Shown: in pieces, positions 1 through 10,064 of the stretch
How positions within the stretch are numbered: the stretch's first letter is position 1
Layout: each line of letters begins with the position of its first letter
DNA from: Candidatus Woesebacteria bacterium RIFCSPHIGHO2_01_FULL_39_32
GTDB lineage: Bacteria > Patescibacteriota > Microgenomatia > UBA8517
DNA length: 41,224 nt
Direction: 5' to 3'
NCBI GenBank assembly: GCA_001792345.1
Contig: MGGJ01000001.1
Coordinates: forward strand, 112,486 to 153,709
Notes under the pieces: model-generated
Told to the model about the DNA's origin: nothing
Databases searched by the model: none
The model's input: only the letters and a program-made list of their open reading frames with translations
Program-made: the position numbers and the translations under genes

Positions 1-2
1 TC

Positions 3-326
3 CAGAGAACTGAGGAAGTTGCTCAAAAAATTATAGATGAATCGAGTGGTAGAGAATTTAATCTTGCGGTCATTGCCGAAAGAAATTACGAGGGAGCGTA
101 TCAGTATTTTTTGGAAATGTGGGGGGAACCTTTTGTTAAAATTGATCCACAACGAGCAGATGATACAATAACAGATCAACTTTTTGTTGTTTGTGAACTG
201 CCGCAAGACAAATGTGATCCTACCCACGATCCTAAAGCAGAAGTCGCCAATTTCGGATGGAGTAAAATCGAGAGTCAATGGGCTGTTTCCGGAACAATTT
301 TATTTAAACTAATTCACTCGCAATAA
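3..326 (+). CDS. C-terminal fragment (5'-truncated by window edge) of a probable GT39-type membrane glycosyltransferase, extracytoplasmic C-terminal domain
   Basis: Frame is open from base 3; the ORF-track start at 111 is internal. ...FNLAVIAERNYEGAYQYFLEMWGEPFVKIDPQRADDTITDQLFVVCELPQDKCDPTHD... resembles the soluble tail of the GT39 protein at 2049-3656. Confidence 0.55.
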   Translation, partial: QRTEEVAQKIIDESSGREFNLAVIAERNYEGAYQYFLEMWGEPFVKIDPQRADDTITDQLFVVCELPQDKCDPTHDPKAEVANFGWSKIESQWAVSGTILFKLIHSQ

Positions 327-364
327 CTTGAAAGGGAAGTTCCTGTAAGTTATACATAGTAATT

Positions 365-943
365 ATGTCGGCCAAAGAAGAAAAAATAAATTTTAGAGAT
401 AGAGATATTTTATTTGTTGATCTTGAAACAACTGGATTAGATTTCGAAAAACACGAGATACTGGAAGTTGGCTGTCTACTTGTAAACGGAAGATTATTAT
501 CTATCAAAGAGAAATACTATGCTAAGGTCAGACCGATGCATTTGGAGATAGCCTCCGAGGAAGCTCTTAGAATATCAAAATATTCCGAGGTAGAATGGAG
601 AGATGCGAAACCTTTAGAGAAGATATTAAAGGACATTGCAAAACTTGCTCCAAATGCTATGGTTGCAGGTTGGAAAGTAGATTTTGATTGGTACTTTCTC
701 GAAAAAGGTTTCAAAAAATACAACATTAAACATAGTTTTGATTACCATCTTATAGATTGTATTTCTATTGCTTACTACTATTTTCGAGATAAAAAAGAAC
801 CTGCAGAATTACGTTTAGGTTCGGTTTGTAGGACTTTAGAAATTCCAATACATGAAAAACATGGAGAAGGAGAAGGACATGGGGCTATGACGGACATACT
901 TGCAACATTTGAAGTATTTAAAAAGTTGACTGGGGCAAAATAA
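365..943 (+). CDS. DnaQ-like DEDDh 3'-5' exonuclease family protein
   Basis: ILFVDLETTGLDFEKHEILEVG (Exo I), middle D-containing region, HGEGEGHGAMTDILATFEVF (Exo III with H...D). Confidence 0.85.
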   Translation: MSAKEEKINFRDRDILFVDLETTGLDFEKHEILEVGCLLVNGRLLSIKEKYYAKVRPMHLEIASEEALRISKYSEVEWRDAKPLEKILKDIAKLAPNAMVAGWKVDFDWYFLEKGFKKYNIKHSFDYHLIDCISIAYYYFRDKKEPAELRLGSVCRTLEIPIHEKHGEGEGHGAMTDILATFEVFKKLTGAK

Positions 944-945
944 CT

Positions 946-1569
946 TTACTGGTTATTCTTCTTTTTCCAGGCAAGATATGGATTCTCTTCATTGAAAACA
1001 ATTCTGGGAATTTGATCGTTTAGGATTTCTTCAGGAATATTATATTTTCTACTTGTTATAAGGTGAGTTGAACCAAAAACCGCTTCCTTCCAGTTAAATC
1101 CAAGCATTTCACTAACTTTTCTAACTTCTTCTTCGGATTTTCCTTCGAGTTCCACGAAGGGTTCTATAAAAGGCCATTCATCTATAGTTATTTCTACATC
1201 ATCCAATAGCCACAACTCCCTTTTGTTTTCTTGATAGGATTTTTCTTCGCAACCAACTCCTTTTAAGAATTCTACTACTTTTTCAAAATTGTCTACTTTT
1301 AAAGTAATTTCCTTTTGATATTCAATTTTTTCGCCGCTGATAATTTTCAGACTCATAGTTATTTTATCCGTTTCATTTCTGACTCGCACCCAAGTGCCTT
1401 TAACTTCATGACCTTTGGGAAGGTTAAAAGTAACTCTTTTTTGAAGAAATTCTGGTTTTAATAATTTTGCACCAGCGTTTTTTAATACCGTGCGGGTGTT
1501 TTCTTTGTTAATATTCAAAAATTTTGCCTCAAACTCTATATCCATACAAGCAATTTTATCAGATTTCAT
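946..1569 (-). CDS. CYTH domain / class IV adenylate cyclase-like protein
   Basis: MDIEFEAKFLNI (ExExK-type motif), VRVRNE, KEITLKVDNFEKVVEFL, ELWLLDDVEITIDEWPFIEPFVELEG. Start at 1569 or 1545; the 307-aa track ORF is over-extended into the opposite Nudix gene. Confidence 0.8.
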   Translation of the reverse strand: MKSDKIACMDIEFEAKFLNINKENTRTVLKNAGAKLLKPEFLQKRVTFNLPKGHEVKGTWVRVRNETDKITMSLKIISGEKIEYQKEITLKVDNFEKVVEFLKGVGCEEKSYQENKRELWLLDDVEITIDEWPFIEPFVELEGKSEEEVRKVSEMLGFNWKEAVFGSTHLITSRKYNIPEEILNDQIPRIVFNEENPYLAWKKKNNQ

Positions 1570-1590
1570 GCTAGAATTCGTATATAAATT

Positions 1591-2034
1591 ATGCTGAAAC
1601 AGAAAGAAAGAGATATTAACGCGCACGTTGTAGCAGTTTTTGCTTTTGTTGAAAAGGACGGAAAAATTCTGCTTGCAAAACGAAGCTCGAGCGACCCGCA
1701 ATCGCCTGGGATATGGTTTATACCGGGTGGAAAAGTTGATATGGAAGAAGGGGGGGAAATTTTGGAAAAAACACTCAAGCGAGAAGTAATGGAGGAGGTG
1801 GGAGTTGAAATTGAAGACGAGATACTGTTGGTTGGAAACGAAGGTTTTTTTAGAGTTTCCGGTCACCATGTAGTAGGATTAACATTTTTATGCAGGTGGA
1901 AAAAAGGCGTTGCAAAACCTCTGGAGGATCAGGAAGAAGTAAAATGGTTTACAAAAGAGGAACTTAAGAATTTTGACGAGCTTCCTGACTACTTCAAACC
2001 AAGAGTAGAGAAACTTCTCCAGGTTTTAGGGTAA
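1591..2034 (+). CDS. NUDIX hydrolase
   Basis: PGGKVDMEEGGEILEKTLKREVMEEVGVE Nudix box, with about 3 extra residues before REVMEEVG. Confidence 0.88.
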   Translation: MLKQKERDINAHVVAVFAFVEKDGKILLAKRSSSDPQSPGIWFIPGGKVDMEEGGEILEKTLKREVMEEVGVEIEDEILLVGNEGFFRVSGHHVVGLTFLCRWKKGVAKPLEDQEEVKWFTKEELKNFDELPDYFKPRVEKLLQVLG

Positions 2035-2048
2035 AATAAGTACAACCA

Positions 2049-3656
2049 ATGTTGAAATATTTAACTTCGGTTAAGAAATTCTGGATTAACGAACTAAAAT
2101 TTCACAAAATCGTTTATTTTCTGCTAACAATTATTTTAGTAGGAGCCTTTTTTATCAGAGCTTATCGAACGGGGGATTTATTAAGATTTTATTTTGATCA
2201 GGGAAGAGATGCTTTGGTAATTTGGAAACTTTGGCACGAAGGAAAACCGTTTTTAATCGGGCCTGTTACAGGTTTGGCTGGAATTTTTTTGGGTCCTTTT
2301 TATTACTATTTAATTGCTCCCTTTTATTTGATCGGTGGGGGAAGCCCTGTTTATCCAGCAGTTTTTTTAGCATTGTTAACTACCATTGCTATAGGAGTTA
2401 CGTACTATTTGGGCTGGCAAATACAAAGTCGTGTAACAGGACTAATTGCAGCAGCAATTGCTGGATTTTCTTACTACATGGTTTTGGCGGGGCGATGGTT
2501 AGCCAATCCGACGCCCATTCTTCTGACGAGTGTTTTACTTTTACTTTCGATGTGGAAACTTGTTGAAGGAAAGGTTAAAAATACTAAATTCTTATGGTTT
2601 TCGTTAGCACTTTTAATAGGAGTTTCTCTTCATTTCGAGGCTGCGAGCGCGATTTTTTATATTCCAATGATTATTATCTTTTGGATGTATTTATATTTGA
2701 CGAACAAAAAGGTATTACCCAATAAAGTTATTTTTGTAATTTCTATATTGCTTTTCGGCTTAACACTGCTACCTCAAATTGCTTTCAATTACAAACATGA
2801 GAATATCCTTTTCAACAATTTTCAAAAAGTACTGGTTGAAGAAAAAAGTTTTCAGTCGCCGTTTACCTCTTACAATTTAACTAAGAAACGAGATTTTTTC
2901 TGGGGAGTTTTTAGTTCGAAAATTTTTCCCGGCATTGTGAAATACGCAAACATTTACTACCTTGCAGGTCTTCTCGGAATAGTATTTGCGTTAAGAAAAA
3001 TTCCAAAAACAATTTCTCTGTTAATAATTTTTATTGGCGTCCCAATGATTGGATATTTCTTTTTTCAAGGTAATTACGGAAACATTTATGACTACTACAT
3101 GACTGGCTACTATCTACCGATGATTTTACTTTTTTCAATTGGCTTAGGATTTTTATGGAAAAATTTTCTAGGAAAGATACTCGTTTTAGTCTTCTTCTTA
3201 TACTTTTGCAATTTAAGTGGAACTCTTGATAGAAATCTTATTTATGCAGGAGTCGATGGTCCGACACATATAACTTTGGGTAATCAACTTCAGTCTGTAA
3301 ATTGGGTGTTTGAAGATGCGAATCAACTTTGTGATCCAGAGGAGATCCTTCGACTTCCTACGGTCGCTCAGGATGAGGAGTGCTCTCGTCAATTTAACGT
3401 AGATGTTTACGTTCCTCCTGTAATTCCCCATGCTTACGACTATTTGTTTTTGTGGCAAGCCACTAAAAGATGCGGAGACAATTTGTGCGGGATGATTAAA
3501 GAACCACAAAAGAAAACCGTCTACGTTCTTTACGAAGTTGATCCTCCGCATCCTGAAAGACTGGAAGTTTGGCTTTCGAGGTACGAAGAGAATAGTGTTA
3601 TTGAGGAGGAAGTAAAATTCGGCGGCATTACCGTACAAAGAAGAAAAAGGATTTAA
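2049..3656 (+). CDS. GT39/ArnT-like polytopic glycosyltransferase
   Basis: Many TM segments; YFDQGRDALVIWKLW first-loop acidic motif; GPFYYYLIAPFYLIGG; soluble C-terminal tail. Confidence 0.75.
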   Translation: MLKYLTSVKKFWINELKFHKIVYFLLTIILVGAFFIRAYRTGDLLRFYFDQGRDALVIWKLWHEGKPFLIGPVTGLAGIFLGPFYYYLIAPFYLIGGGSPVYPAVFLALLTTIAIGVTYYLGWQIQSRVTGLIAAAIAGFSYYMVLAGRWLANPTPILLTSVLLLLSMWKLVEGKVKNTKFLWFSLALLIGVSLHFEAASAIFYIPMIIIFWMYLYLTNKKVLPNKVIFVISILLFGLTLLPQIAFNYKHENILFNNFQKVLVEEKSFQSPFTSYNLTKKRDFFWGVFSSKIFPGIVKYANIYYLAGLLGIVFALRKIPKTISLLIIFIGVPMIGYFFFQGNYGNIYDYYMTGYYLPMILLFSIGLGFLWKNFLGKILVLVFFLYFCNLSGTLDRNLIYAGVDGPTHITLGNQLQSVNWVFEDANQLCDPEEILRLPTVAQDEECSRQFNVDVYVPPVIPHAYDYLFLWQATKRCGDNLCGMIKEPQKKTVYVLYEVDPPHPERLEVWLSRYEENSVIEEEVKFGGITVQRRKRI

Positions 3657-5132
3657 ATGGTTAACTTCGTAAAAAGGAATAAGCTTTTAGTACTAATTTT
3701 AGTAATTGGATTCTTTTTAAGAATCTATAATGCACAGGAACTCTTTTTATACTCTCATGATCAAGATTTAGCTGGCTGGTTTATCAAAGATGTTTTAGTC
3801 AATAAACACTTAAGATTGATCGGCCAGGAAACATCTACAACAGGTATTTTTATTGGTCCCCTTTTTTATTATCTTTTAATACCATTCTATTTTATCTTCG
3901 GAATGGATCCTATTGGAGGCAGTTACTTAGTTGCACTTTTGGGAGTATTTACAATTTTCAGTTTTTATTTTGTATTTCGGAAAATATTTAATGAAAAGGC
4001 GGGTCTTTTCGCGGCACTTTTATACACATTTTCTTTTTATACAATATTTAACGATCGAGAAGTTGTTCCCACCATGCCGGTAATACTTTGGTCTGTCTGG
4101 TTTTTATACGGACTTCAACTTCTTTTACTTAATAAACAAAGAAATGCATTTATACTATTAGGTATTTTGTCAGGTTTGATCTGGCATCTAAACGTAGCAC
4201 TTGTCCTTGTTTTTCCTCTCGTTCCCCTTGCAATATTGATTGCAAGAAAGAAAATTGACTTTCGGGCACTTCTTTTTGGATTAGTAATTTTTACAGTAAC
4301 AATGGTACCACTTCTGGTTTTTGAAATAAGACATGGTTTTTCCCAAACGAAAGCATTAATAATCGCATTGACCACAGATCAATATGACATAGTCAGCGGT
4401 TTTGAGAAATTTGCGAGGACGATTCATTTGGCCGGTAAAAATTTGAGAGGATTTTTGTGGGGAGATTTTTTAGACATTTCTTATGAAACACTTTTTATTG
4501 TTGGGGTTTTACTTTTAATTTATTTATCCCTCAAAAAAATTATTTCTCGGAGTTGGGGAATAATGATTTTTTCTTGGATTTTAATATTTATTGGCTTTTT
4601 CTCCTTATACTCGAAAATTTTGTCAGAGTATTACCTTAACGGAATGATGGTTGTTTGGATTTTTATCATAACTTCCGCAATCTCTTATTTACGTTCAAAA
4701 AAGAAGTTTAAAAAAATTGGAATCGGTGTACTTCTTTTTTTTCTTAGCATCAATTTACACAGGTTTTTTACAATGCCTATTAATCGAAGCGGTTATAAAT
4801 ATAGAAAGGCGGTGGTTGCCGAAATCAAGGCCGATGCAACACAGCGTGGATACCCATGTGTTGCGGTCTCTTATATTACAGACCCCGGACAGGATAAGGG
4901 CTATAGATACTTTTTCTGGCTGGAGGGTTTGCACGTCAATCGACCCGATAGCGGTAGTCCTGTGTATACAATAGTATATCCTTTGAAAAAGATATTCCTA
5001 GAGGATAAAACGTTTGGAACCATAGGTCTAATCTATCCGGACTACGATACTTATGATTCGGGAAAAGTTAAAATTAGTTGTTCTGGTGAAAATTCTAACC
5101 TTACAGATCCAATGCTGGGGTATACTGAGTAA
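3657..5132 (+). CDS. GT39-like polytopic glycosyltransferase, paralog of the preceding gene
   Basis: YSHDQDLAGWFIKDVLV...GIFIGPLFYYLLIPFYFIFG aligns with the preceding ORF; adjacent start/stop. Confidence 0.72.
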   Translation: MVNFVKRNKLLVLILVIGFFLRIYNAQELFLYSHDQDLAGWFIKDVLVNKHLRLIGQETSTTGIFIGPLFYYLLIPFYFIFGMDPIGGSYLVALLGVFTIFSFYFVFRKIFNEKAGLFAALLYTFSFYTIFNDREVVPTMPVILWSVWFLYGLQLLLLNKQRNAFILLGILSGLIWHLNVALVLVFPLVPLAILIARKKIDFRALLFGLVIFTVTMVPLLVFEIRHGFSQTKALIIALTTDQYDIVSGFEKFARTIHLAGKNLRGFLWGDFLDISYETLFIVGVLLLIYLSLKKIISRSWGIMIFSWILIFIGFFSLYSKILSEYYLNGMMVVWIFIITSAISYLRSKKKFKKIGIGVLLFFLSINLHRFFTMPINRSGYKYRKAVVAEIKADATQRGYPCVAVSYITDPGQDKGYRYFFWLEGLHVNRPDSGSPVYTIVYPLKKIFLEDKTFGTIGLIYPDYDTYDSGKVKISCSGENSNLTDPMLGYTE

Positions 5133-5153
5133 TAAAGCAATGAAGCAGGAAAT

Positions 5154-5924
5154 ATGGAGAAGATTTTTTTATCAGTAATTATTCCTTGCTATAACGAGGA
5201 GGAGAATTTGAAAAGGAATGTGCTTTCTGAGGTGCACGACTTTTTAAAGAATAAAGTTTTTTCTTGGGAGGTTATAATTTCCGATGATGGGAGTACAGAC
5301 GGAAGTAAAGATTTAATTAAATCCCAGATTAAGGGTTGGAAGAATTTTAGGTTACTTGAAAATCCGCATGGAGGGAAGCCATCCGCACTTTGGTTTGGAA
5401 TCAAGTCGGCAAAAGGTGAATATGTATTGTTTAGCGATATGGATCAGTCAACTCCAATTGATCAACTTGGTAAATTACTTCCGTTTTTGGCTAAAAACAT
5501 TGGTGCCGTGATAGGCTCTAGAGGACTATTACGCAAAAACTTTCCACTTTATAGGCGAATTGGCTCAATTGTTTTTATGGCGGTAAGAAAACTTTTTATA
5601 CTACCCGAGATCGACGATACTCAGTGTGGATTTAAACTTTTCAGGAAGGAAGTAGCGCTAAGGAGTTTTCCCAAACTTGAATTTTTTAGAAAAGAAAAAA
5701 GAGTTAAAGGTTGGACTGTAACAAGCTGGGACGTGGAGTTACTACACATCATTAAAAAAATAGATTTCCGAATCGAAGAAGTTCCTGTTCAATGGAAAGA
5801 TATCGACGTTAGTAAAAGTAAGGGCGGTGTATTTGGGAGATATGCAAGAGAATCTAAAGAAATGTTAACCCAAATTCTGAGAGTTAAATTAAATGATTTA
5901 AAAGGTTTGTATAAAGATGTTTAA
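5154..5924 (+). CDS. GT2 glycosyltransferase, dolichyl-phosphate beta-glucosyltransferase (ALG5)-like
   Basis: SVIIPCYNEEENL, ISDDGSTDGS, GEYVLFSDMDQSTP, DDTQCGFKLFRKE, EEVPVQWKD. Confidence 0.88.
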   Translation: MEKIFLSVIIPCYNEEENLKRNVLSEVHDFLKNKVFSWEVIISDDGSTDGSKDLIKSQIKGWKNFRLLENPHGGKPSALWFGIKSAKGEYVLFSDMDQSTPIDQLGKLLPFLAKNIGAVIGSRGLLRKNFPLYRRIGSIVFMAVRKLFILPEIDDTQCGFKLFRKEVALRSFPKLEFFRKEKRVKGWTVTSWDVELLHIIKKIDFRIEEVPVQWKDIDVSKSKGGVFGRYARESKEMLTQILRVKLNDLKGLYKDV

Positions 5925-7353
5925 GTATAAACTCGACCTTCTGGCGGTTTTTTTATTGCTAGCTTTAGCTCCACTTTTTTTCTACAAACTTGGTCAATCT
6001 TCATTAGTTAGTTTTGATGAAGCGTGGTACGCAGACATCTCGAGAAATATTTTGAAAAATACTGATCCGATAAATCTCACTTGGAACGGCCGTACTTTTA
6101 CAGATCATCCGCCTGGAGGTTTTTTGCTAACTGCGGTCAACTACTTAGTTTTTGGAGTTAGCGAGTTTTCGGCGAGATTTTCTTCAGCCATAACCGGATT
6201 GCTGTCTCTTATTTTTACGTATCTGCTTGGTAGGAAATTATTTAACAAAGTGGTTGGCTTTGCGTCCGCCATTGCAATTTCATCCTCGCCGTGGTTTTTA
6301 TTTCGAGCTCGCTCCGGAAATCTTGATGTGCCGCTAACCTTCTTTTTCGTTTTAACTATCTATCTCGCAGTTTTCTCGGCAGAGAGTAAAAAATTTTTGC
6401 CTCCTTTTGTAATAAGCCTTTCCTTTTTATTTTTAATCAAAACGGCGGTCCCTTTTACGATACTTCCGGTTGTTTTATTTATTTTACTTACATCCAAGAA
6501 GCTGAAAACGAAAGATATTATAAAACCGCTTCTGATTTTTCTATTTTTAATTGGAGGCTGGTTTTTGTATAGAGTTTCAAAAGATCCTGGTTTTTTACAA
6601 CATTATTTTAAAATCGGCCTTCCAGGAGTAGAAGTAAAGACTTCATTTTCGGATAACTTAAAGTTGATAAAAGAATATCTTCATGGTGGAATAGGGAAGT
6701 GGTTTTGGCCAGGGATATTAGCAATTATTTTAGGAACTTTTACTTTTCAGAAAAGGTTTTTGATTCTTACTATTTTCTTCTTTTCCTTTTTTACACCCTT
6801 TATATTCTCTGAAAAAGGCCATATTTGGCAATTGGTTCCCTTACATCCATTTTTGATACTCGCTTTTTTTGGTTTTACTTGGATTTTATTAGAAAGGGTG
6901 GGGAAAATTATTCTATCTTTCTTTAAAAAAACTGGAAAAAGCTATCGAAATCTGTACAAACTTCTAAATATAATAACAATTCCTTCCATTTTCGTAGCCC
7001 TTTTGACTGTTAGTTTTTATTACTCATATCTTCAAGGACGAAGAAATTGGTATGAATTTATTGATATTCCGCGCTTTATTTCCGATGAGGCAATCCTTTC
7101 GAAGGAGGCAGGGAAGTATGATGAAAAATTTTACATTGATGGAGATTTTGTTCCGGTTGCAATTTTTTACTCCGAGAAAAATGTACAACAAATTCAAAAT
7201 GAAGAATTAAAAGGAATTTTCGAGGGAGAAGAGGCCTTTGTTTTGATTACATATCAATGGCGCCTCGACCGTTTGGGAATAAAAAGCAATGAATATGAGA
7301 TAATAAAAAGCGATAGGGATAAGATACTAGTAAAGAGAATTCGACAAATTTGA
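5917..7353 (+). CDS. GT39/ArnT-like polytopic glycosyltransferase
   Basis: SFDEAWYADISRNILK...TDHPPGGFLLTAVNYLVFGVSEFSARFSSAI is classical PMT/GT39 N-terminal organisation. Confidence 0.85.
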   Translation: MFKYKLDLLAVFLLLALAPLFFYKLGQSSLVSFDEAWYADISRNILKNTDPINLTWNGRTFTDHPPGGFLLTAVNYLVFGVSEFSARFSSAITGLLSLIFTYLLGRKLFNKVVGFASAIAISSSPWFLFRARSGNLDVPLTFFFVLTIYLAVFSAESKKFLPPFVISLSFLFLIKTAVPFTILPVVLFILLTSKKLKTKDIIKPLLIFLFLIGGWFLYRVSKDPGFLQHYFKIGLPGVEVKTSFSDNLKLIKEYLHGGIGKWFWPGILAIILGTFTFQKRFLILTIFFFSFFTPFIFSEKGHIWQLVPLHPFLILAFFGFTWILLERVGKIILSFFKKTGKSYRNLYKLLNIITIPSIFVALLTVSFYYSYLQGRRNWYEFIDIPRFISDEAILSKEAGKYDEKFYIDGDFVPVAIFYSEKNVQQIQNEELKGIFEGEEAFVLITYQWRLDRLGIKSNEYEIIKSDRDKILVKRIRQI

Positions 7354-7394
7354 CACCTTATAAGGAGAGAACCTTCAAGGTATATATAGTTATA

Positions 7395-8978
7395 ATGAAA
7401 AATTTTTGGAAAAAACAGGGAAAGGAAATTCTAATTGGAAGTGGAATTTTGATTACTGCTTTTATTCTTAGGATCTATAATTTAACAATTATTCCAGTTT
7501 TTGGTGACGAAGCAATCTACATTCGTTGGGCTCAAGTGATGAGGGCAGAACCGACGTTGAGATTTCTGCCTTTATCTGATGGGAAGCAACCTCTTTTTAT
7601 GTGGGCAGTAATACCGTTTTTTAAAGTTTTCTCGGATCCACTAGTTGCAGGACGAATTGTTTCGGTATTTTCCGGTTTAGGAACCTTAATCGGGATTTTT
7701 GTATTGATCCGGATACTTCTTAAGTCACGAAAAATCTCCTGGTTTGCATGTCTAATTTATGCAATTTCTCCTTTTAGTATTTTTTTCGATCGACTTGCAC
7801 TTGCTGATTCAAGCTTAACTATGTTTGGCGTTTGGACTTTGGTTTTTGCAGTAATTACTGTTCGTAAAGTTCGTCTAGATACTGCCATGCTAACAGGATT
7901 TTCTTTAGGTGGAGCGTTGTTAACAAAAACCCCGGCTACTTTTTTTGCCACACTAATACCTCTTACTTTAATTCTTCACGAATGGCCGAAGAAATTAAGG
8001 GAAAGGTTCAATAGATTTTCCATTTTTATCTTCCTATTCACATTTACTTACGTGATTGCTTACGGAATGTATAACATCCTAAGACTTGGACCAAATTTCC
8101 ATATGATCGCATCTAGAAACAAAGATTATGTTTACCCTTTATCACATATTTTTCAAACTCCACTTGACCCTTTCAAACCCTTTCTGGATAGAATTTTGGA
8201 ATACTTTTGGATACTTGGACCAAGTGTGCTGGTTTTACTAATTATCATCGGAACTTATGTTGGTTTGAAAGAAAAAAGAAGAGAGACCTTAATACTACTT
8301 GCGTGGGGGATCCTTCCGATTATCGCGGCGGCTGAATTTTCGAAAACGATGACAGCCCGCTATATTTATTTTTCTGTTCCATATCTTTATATTATTTCAT
8401 CGTTGGCTTTTGGTTATTCCCGATATTCCAAGCCAATCAACTTCGGAGGTAGATTACGTTGGATTATCGGGAAAAGAATTGTTACTGGCCTAATGATTGT
8501 TTTTGTATTGCATTCTTTGTACCTTGATTATCAATATTTGACTGATCCACAATCCGCAAATTTGCCGAGAAGCGAGAGGTCGGGATACTTAGAAGAGTGG
8601 ACTTCGGGTTATGGTATAAAAGAAGTTTCTGAATATGTTCGTGAAGAGCATTGGTTAAATCCTGACCAAAAGTTTGTGGTCGGAACAGAAGGATATTTCG
8701 GCACATTGCCTGATGGTCTGCAAATGTATTTGAATGACGTCCCAGAAATTATAGTAATTGGTGTCGGGCTTTCCCTTAAGGATGCGCCAGAAAGTCTGAA
8801 GGAATCAAAGCTCGCTGGAAATAAAACATATCTTGTCGTAAATTCATCAAGATTTTTAGGGGATCTTGAGACATCAGATTTAGAATTACTGGCGACCTAT
8901 GGTAAGGCAGTTCGCCCAGATGGTTCCCGCGAAGCACTTTTATTATTTGAAGTAACAGATAAATCTTTAAAAAATTGA
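7395..8978 (+). CDS. GT39-like polytopic glycosyltransferase
   Basis: FGDEAIYIRWAQ...GKQPLFMWAVIPFF, many TM segments. ATG at 7395 (MKNFWKKQG) preferred over the ORF-track start at 7350. Confidence 0.8.
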   Translation: MKNFWKKQGKEILIGSGILITAFILRIYNLTIIPVFGDEAIYIRWAQVMRAEPTLRFLPLSDGKQPLFMWAVIPFFKVFSDPLVAGRIVSVFSGLGTLIGIFVLIRILLKSRKISWFACLIYAISPFSIFFDRLALADSSLTMFGVWTLVFAVITVRKVRLDTAMLTGFSLGGALLTKTPATFFATLIPLTLILHEWPKKLRERFNRFSIFIFLFTFTYVIAYGMYNILRLGPNFHMIASRNKDYVYPLSHIFQTPLDPFKPFLDRILEYFWILGPSVLVLLIIIGTYVGLKEKRRETLILLAWGILPIIAAAEFSKTMTARYIYFSVPYLYIISSLAFGYSRYSKPINFGGRLRWIIGKRIVTGLMIVFVLHSLYLDYQYLTDPQSANLPRSERSGYLEEWTSGYGIKEVSEYVREEHWLNPDQKFVVGTEGYFGTLPDGLQMYLNDVPEIIVIGVGLSLKDAPESLKESKLAGNKTYLVVNSSRFLGDLETSDLELLATYGKAVRPDGSREALLLFEVTDKSLKN

Positions 8979-9000
8979 AGTAGAGCGATATATTTGGTTT

Positions 9001-10047
9001 ATGAAATATAGGATATTAGGAAAAACGGGGTTAAAGATTTCCGAAGTTGGAATGGGGACTTGGCAGTTGGCAGGTCAACCTTGGGGTTGGGATCCTCCGG
9101 ACGAGAAGGAAAGTTTACGTGCCCTCTATAGGTTTGTGGAATTGGGTGGTAACTTCATTGATACTGCCTGGGTTTATGGAAGAACTACCGCTTATAAAAA
9201 ATTAGGGCTCCATTCTTCGGAAGAATTAATTGGCGAGTTTCTCAAAGAATCTAAGCTCAGAGATAATGTAATAATTGCTACAAAAATTCCTCCCAAGAAC
9301 AGGAAATGGCCTGCTTGGAAGGGAATTCCAATATCTAAAGTTTTCCCAGACAGGTACATAGAAAGATATGTAGATAGTTCTTTACGTAATTTGAAAGCAG
9401 ACACGATTGATTTGATGCAGTTCCATGTCTGGCAAGATGATTTTGCGAAAGAGGAAGGATGGAAAAAAACCATAGAGAAAATTACTAAGTCTGGGAAAGT
9501 AAAGTTTTGGGGAATTTCAATAAACGATTATCAACCTAGTAATTGTATAAAAACTCTGGACACTGGATTGATACAAACCATTCAACTTATATTTAATATC
9601 TTTCACCAAAAGCCAATTAAAAAACTTTTTCCTTATGCCAAAAAACAAAACATTGGGTTAATAGTTAGAGTTCCTCTGGACGAAGGAGGACTGACGGGTC
9701 GGCTGACTTTAAATTCAAAATTTAAAGATCCTATGAGATCTATTTATTTTCGAAAAGATAGATTGATTAAGGTAGTTGAACGAGTTAAAAAGTTAGAAAA
9801 GTTACTTAATGGAGAAGCAAAAACTATTCCAGAACTTGCTCTCAGATTTGTATTGTCTTTCTCTGAAATATCGTCAGTAATACCAGGAACTAGGAAAGTT
9901 AAATATGTTGAGGCAAATACATCTGTTTCAGATGGAAGGAACTTAAGCAGAGAGCTTATAAATGGACTTAAAAAACATTCATGGGAAAGAAATTTTTATG
10001 TAGATCACGATCCTTCAATGAAAGCTTCCAGATACGTTGAAGTGTAG
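9001..10047 (+). CDS. Aldo/keto reductase
   Basis: MKYRILGKTGLKISEVGMGTWQL, GGNFIDTAWVYG, DLMQFHVW, GISINDYQP, SVIPGTRKVKYVEAN. Confidence 0.92.
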   Translation: MKYRILGKTGLKISEVGMGTWQLAGQPWGWDPPDEKESLRALYRFVELGGNFIDTAWVYGRTTAYKKLGLHSSEELIGEFLKESKLRDNVIIATKIPPKNRKWPAWKGIPISKVFPDRYIERYVDSSLRNLKADTIDLMQFHVWQDDFAKEEGWKKTIEKITKSGKVKFWGISINDYQPSNCIKTLDTGLIQTIQLIFNIFHQKPIKKLFPYAKKQNIGLIVRVPLDEGGLTGRLTLNSKFKDPMRSIYFRKDRLIKVVERVKKLEKLLNGEAKTIPELALRFVLSFSEISSVIPGTRKVKYVEANTSVSDGRNLSRELINGLKKHSWERNFYVDHDPSMKASRYVEV

Positions 10048-10064
10048 TTTCTCCGGGGAAATTT

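Noticed and set aside
1570-1869. 307-aa minus-strand ORF extending the CYTH gene upstream
   Set aside because: The extension lies antisense within the Nudix CDS and shows no domain similarity; the CYTH domain starts at MDIEFEAKF.
2222-2566. 114-aa alternative-frame plus-strand ORF
   Set aside because: Overlaps a clear GT39 CDS; composition is typical of an out-of-frame shadow.
3213-3638. 141-aa minus-strand ORF
   Set aside because: Antisense to the soluble domain of a GT39 gene; low-complexity shadow translation with no recognisable motif.
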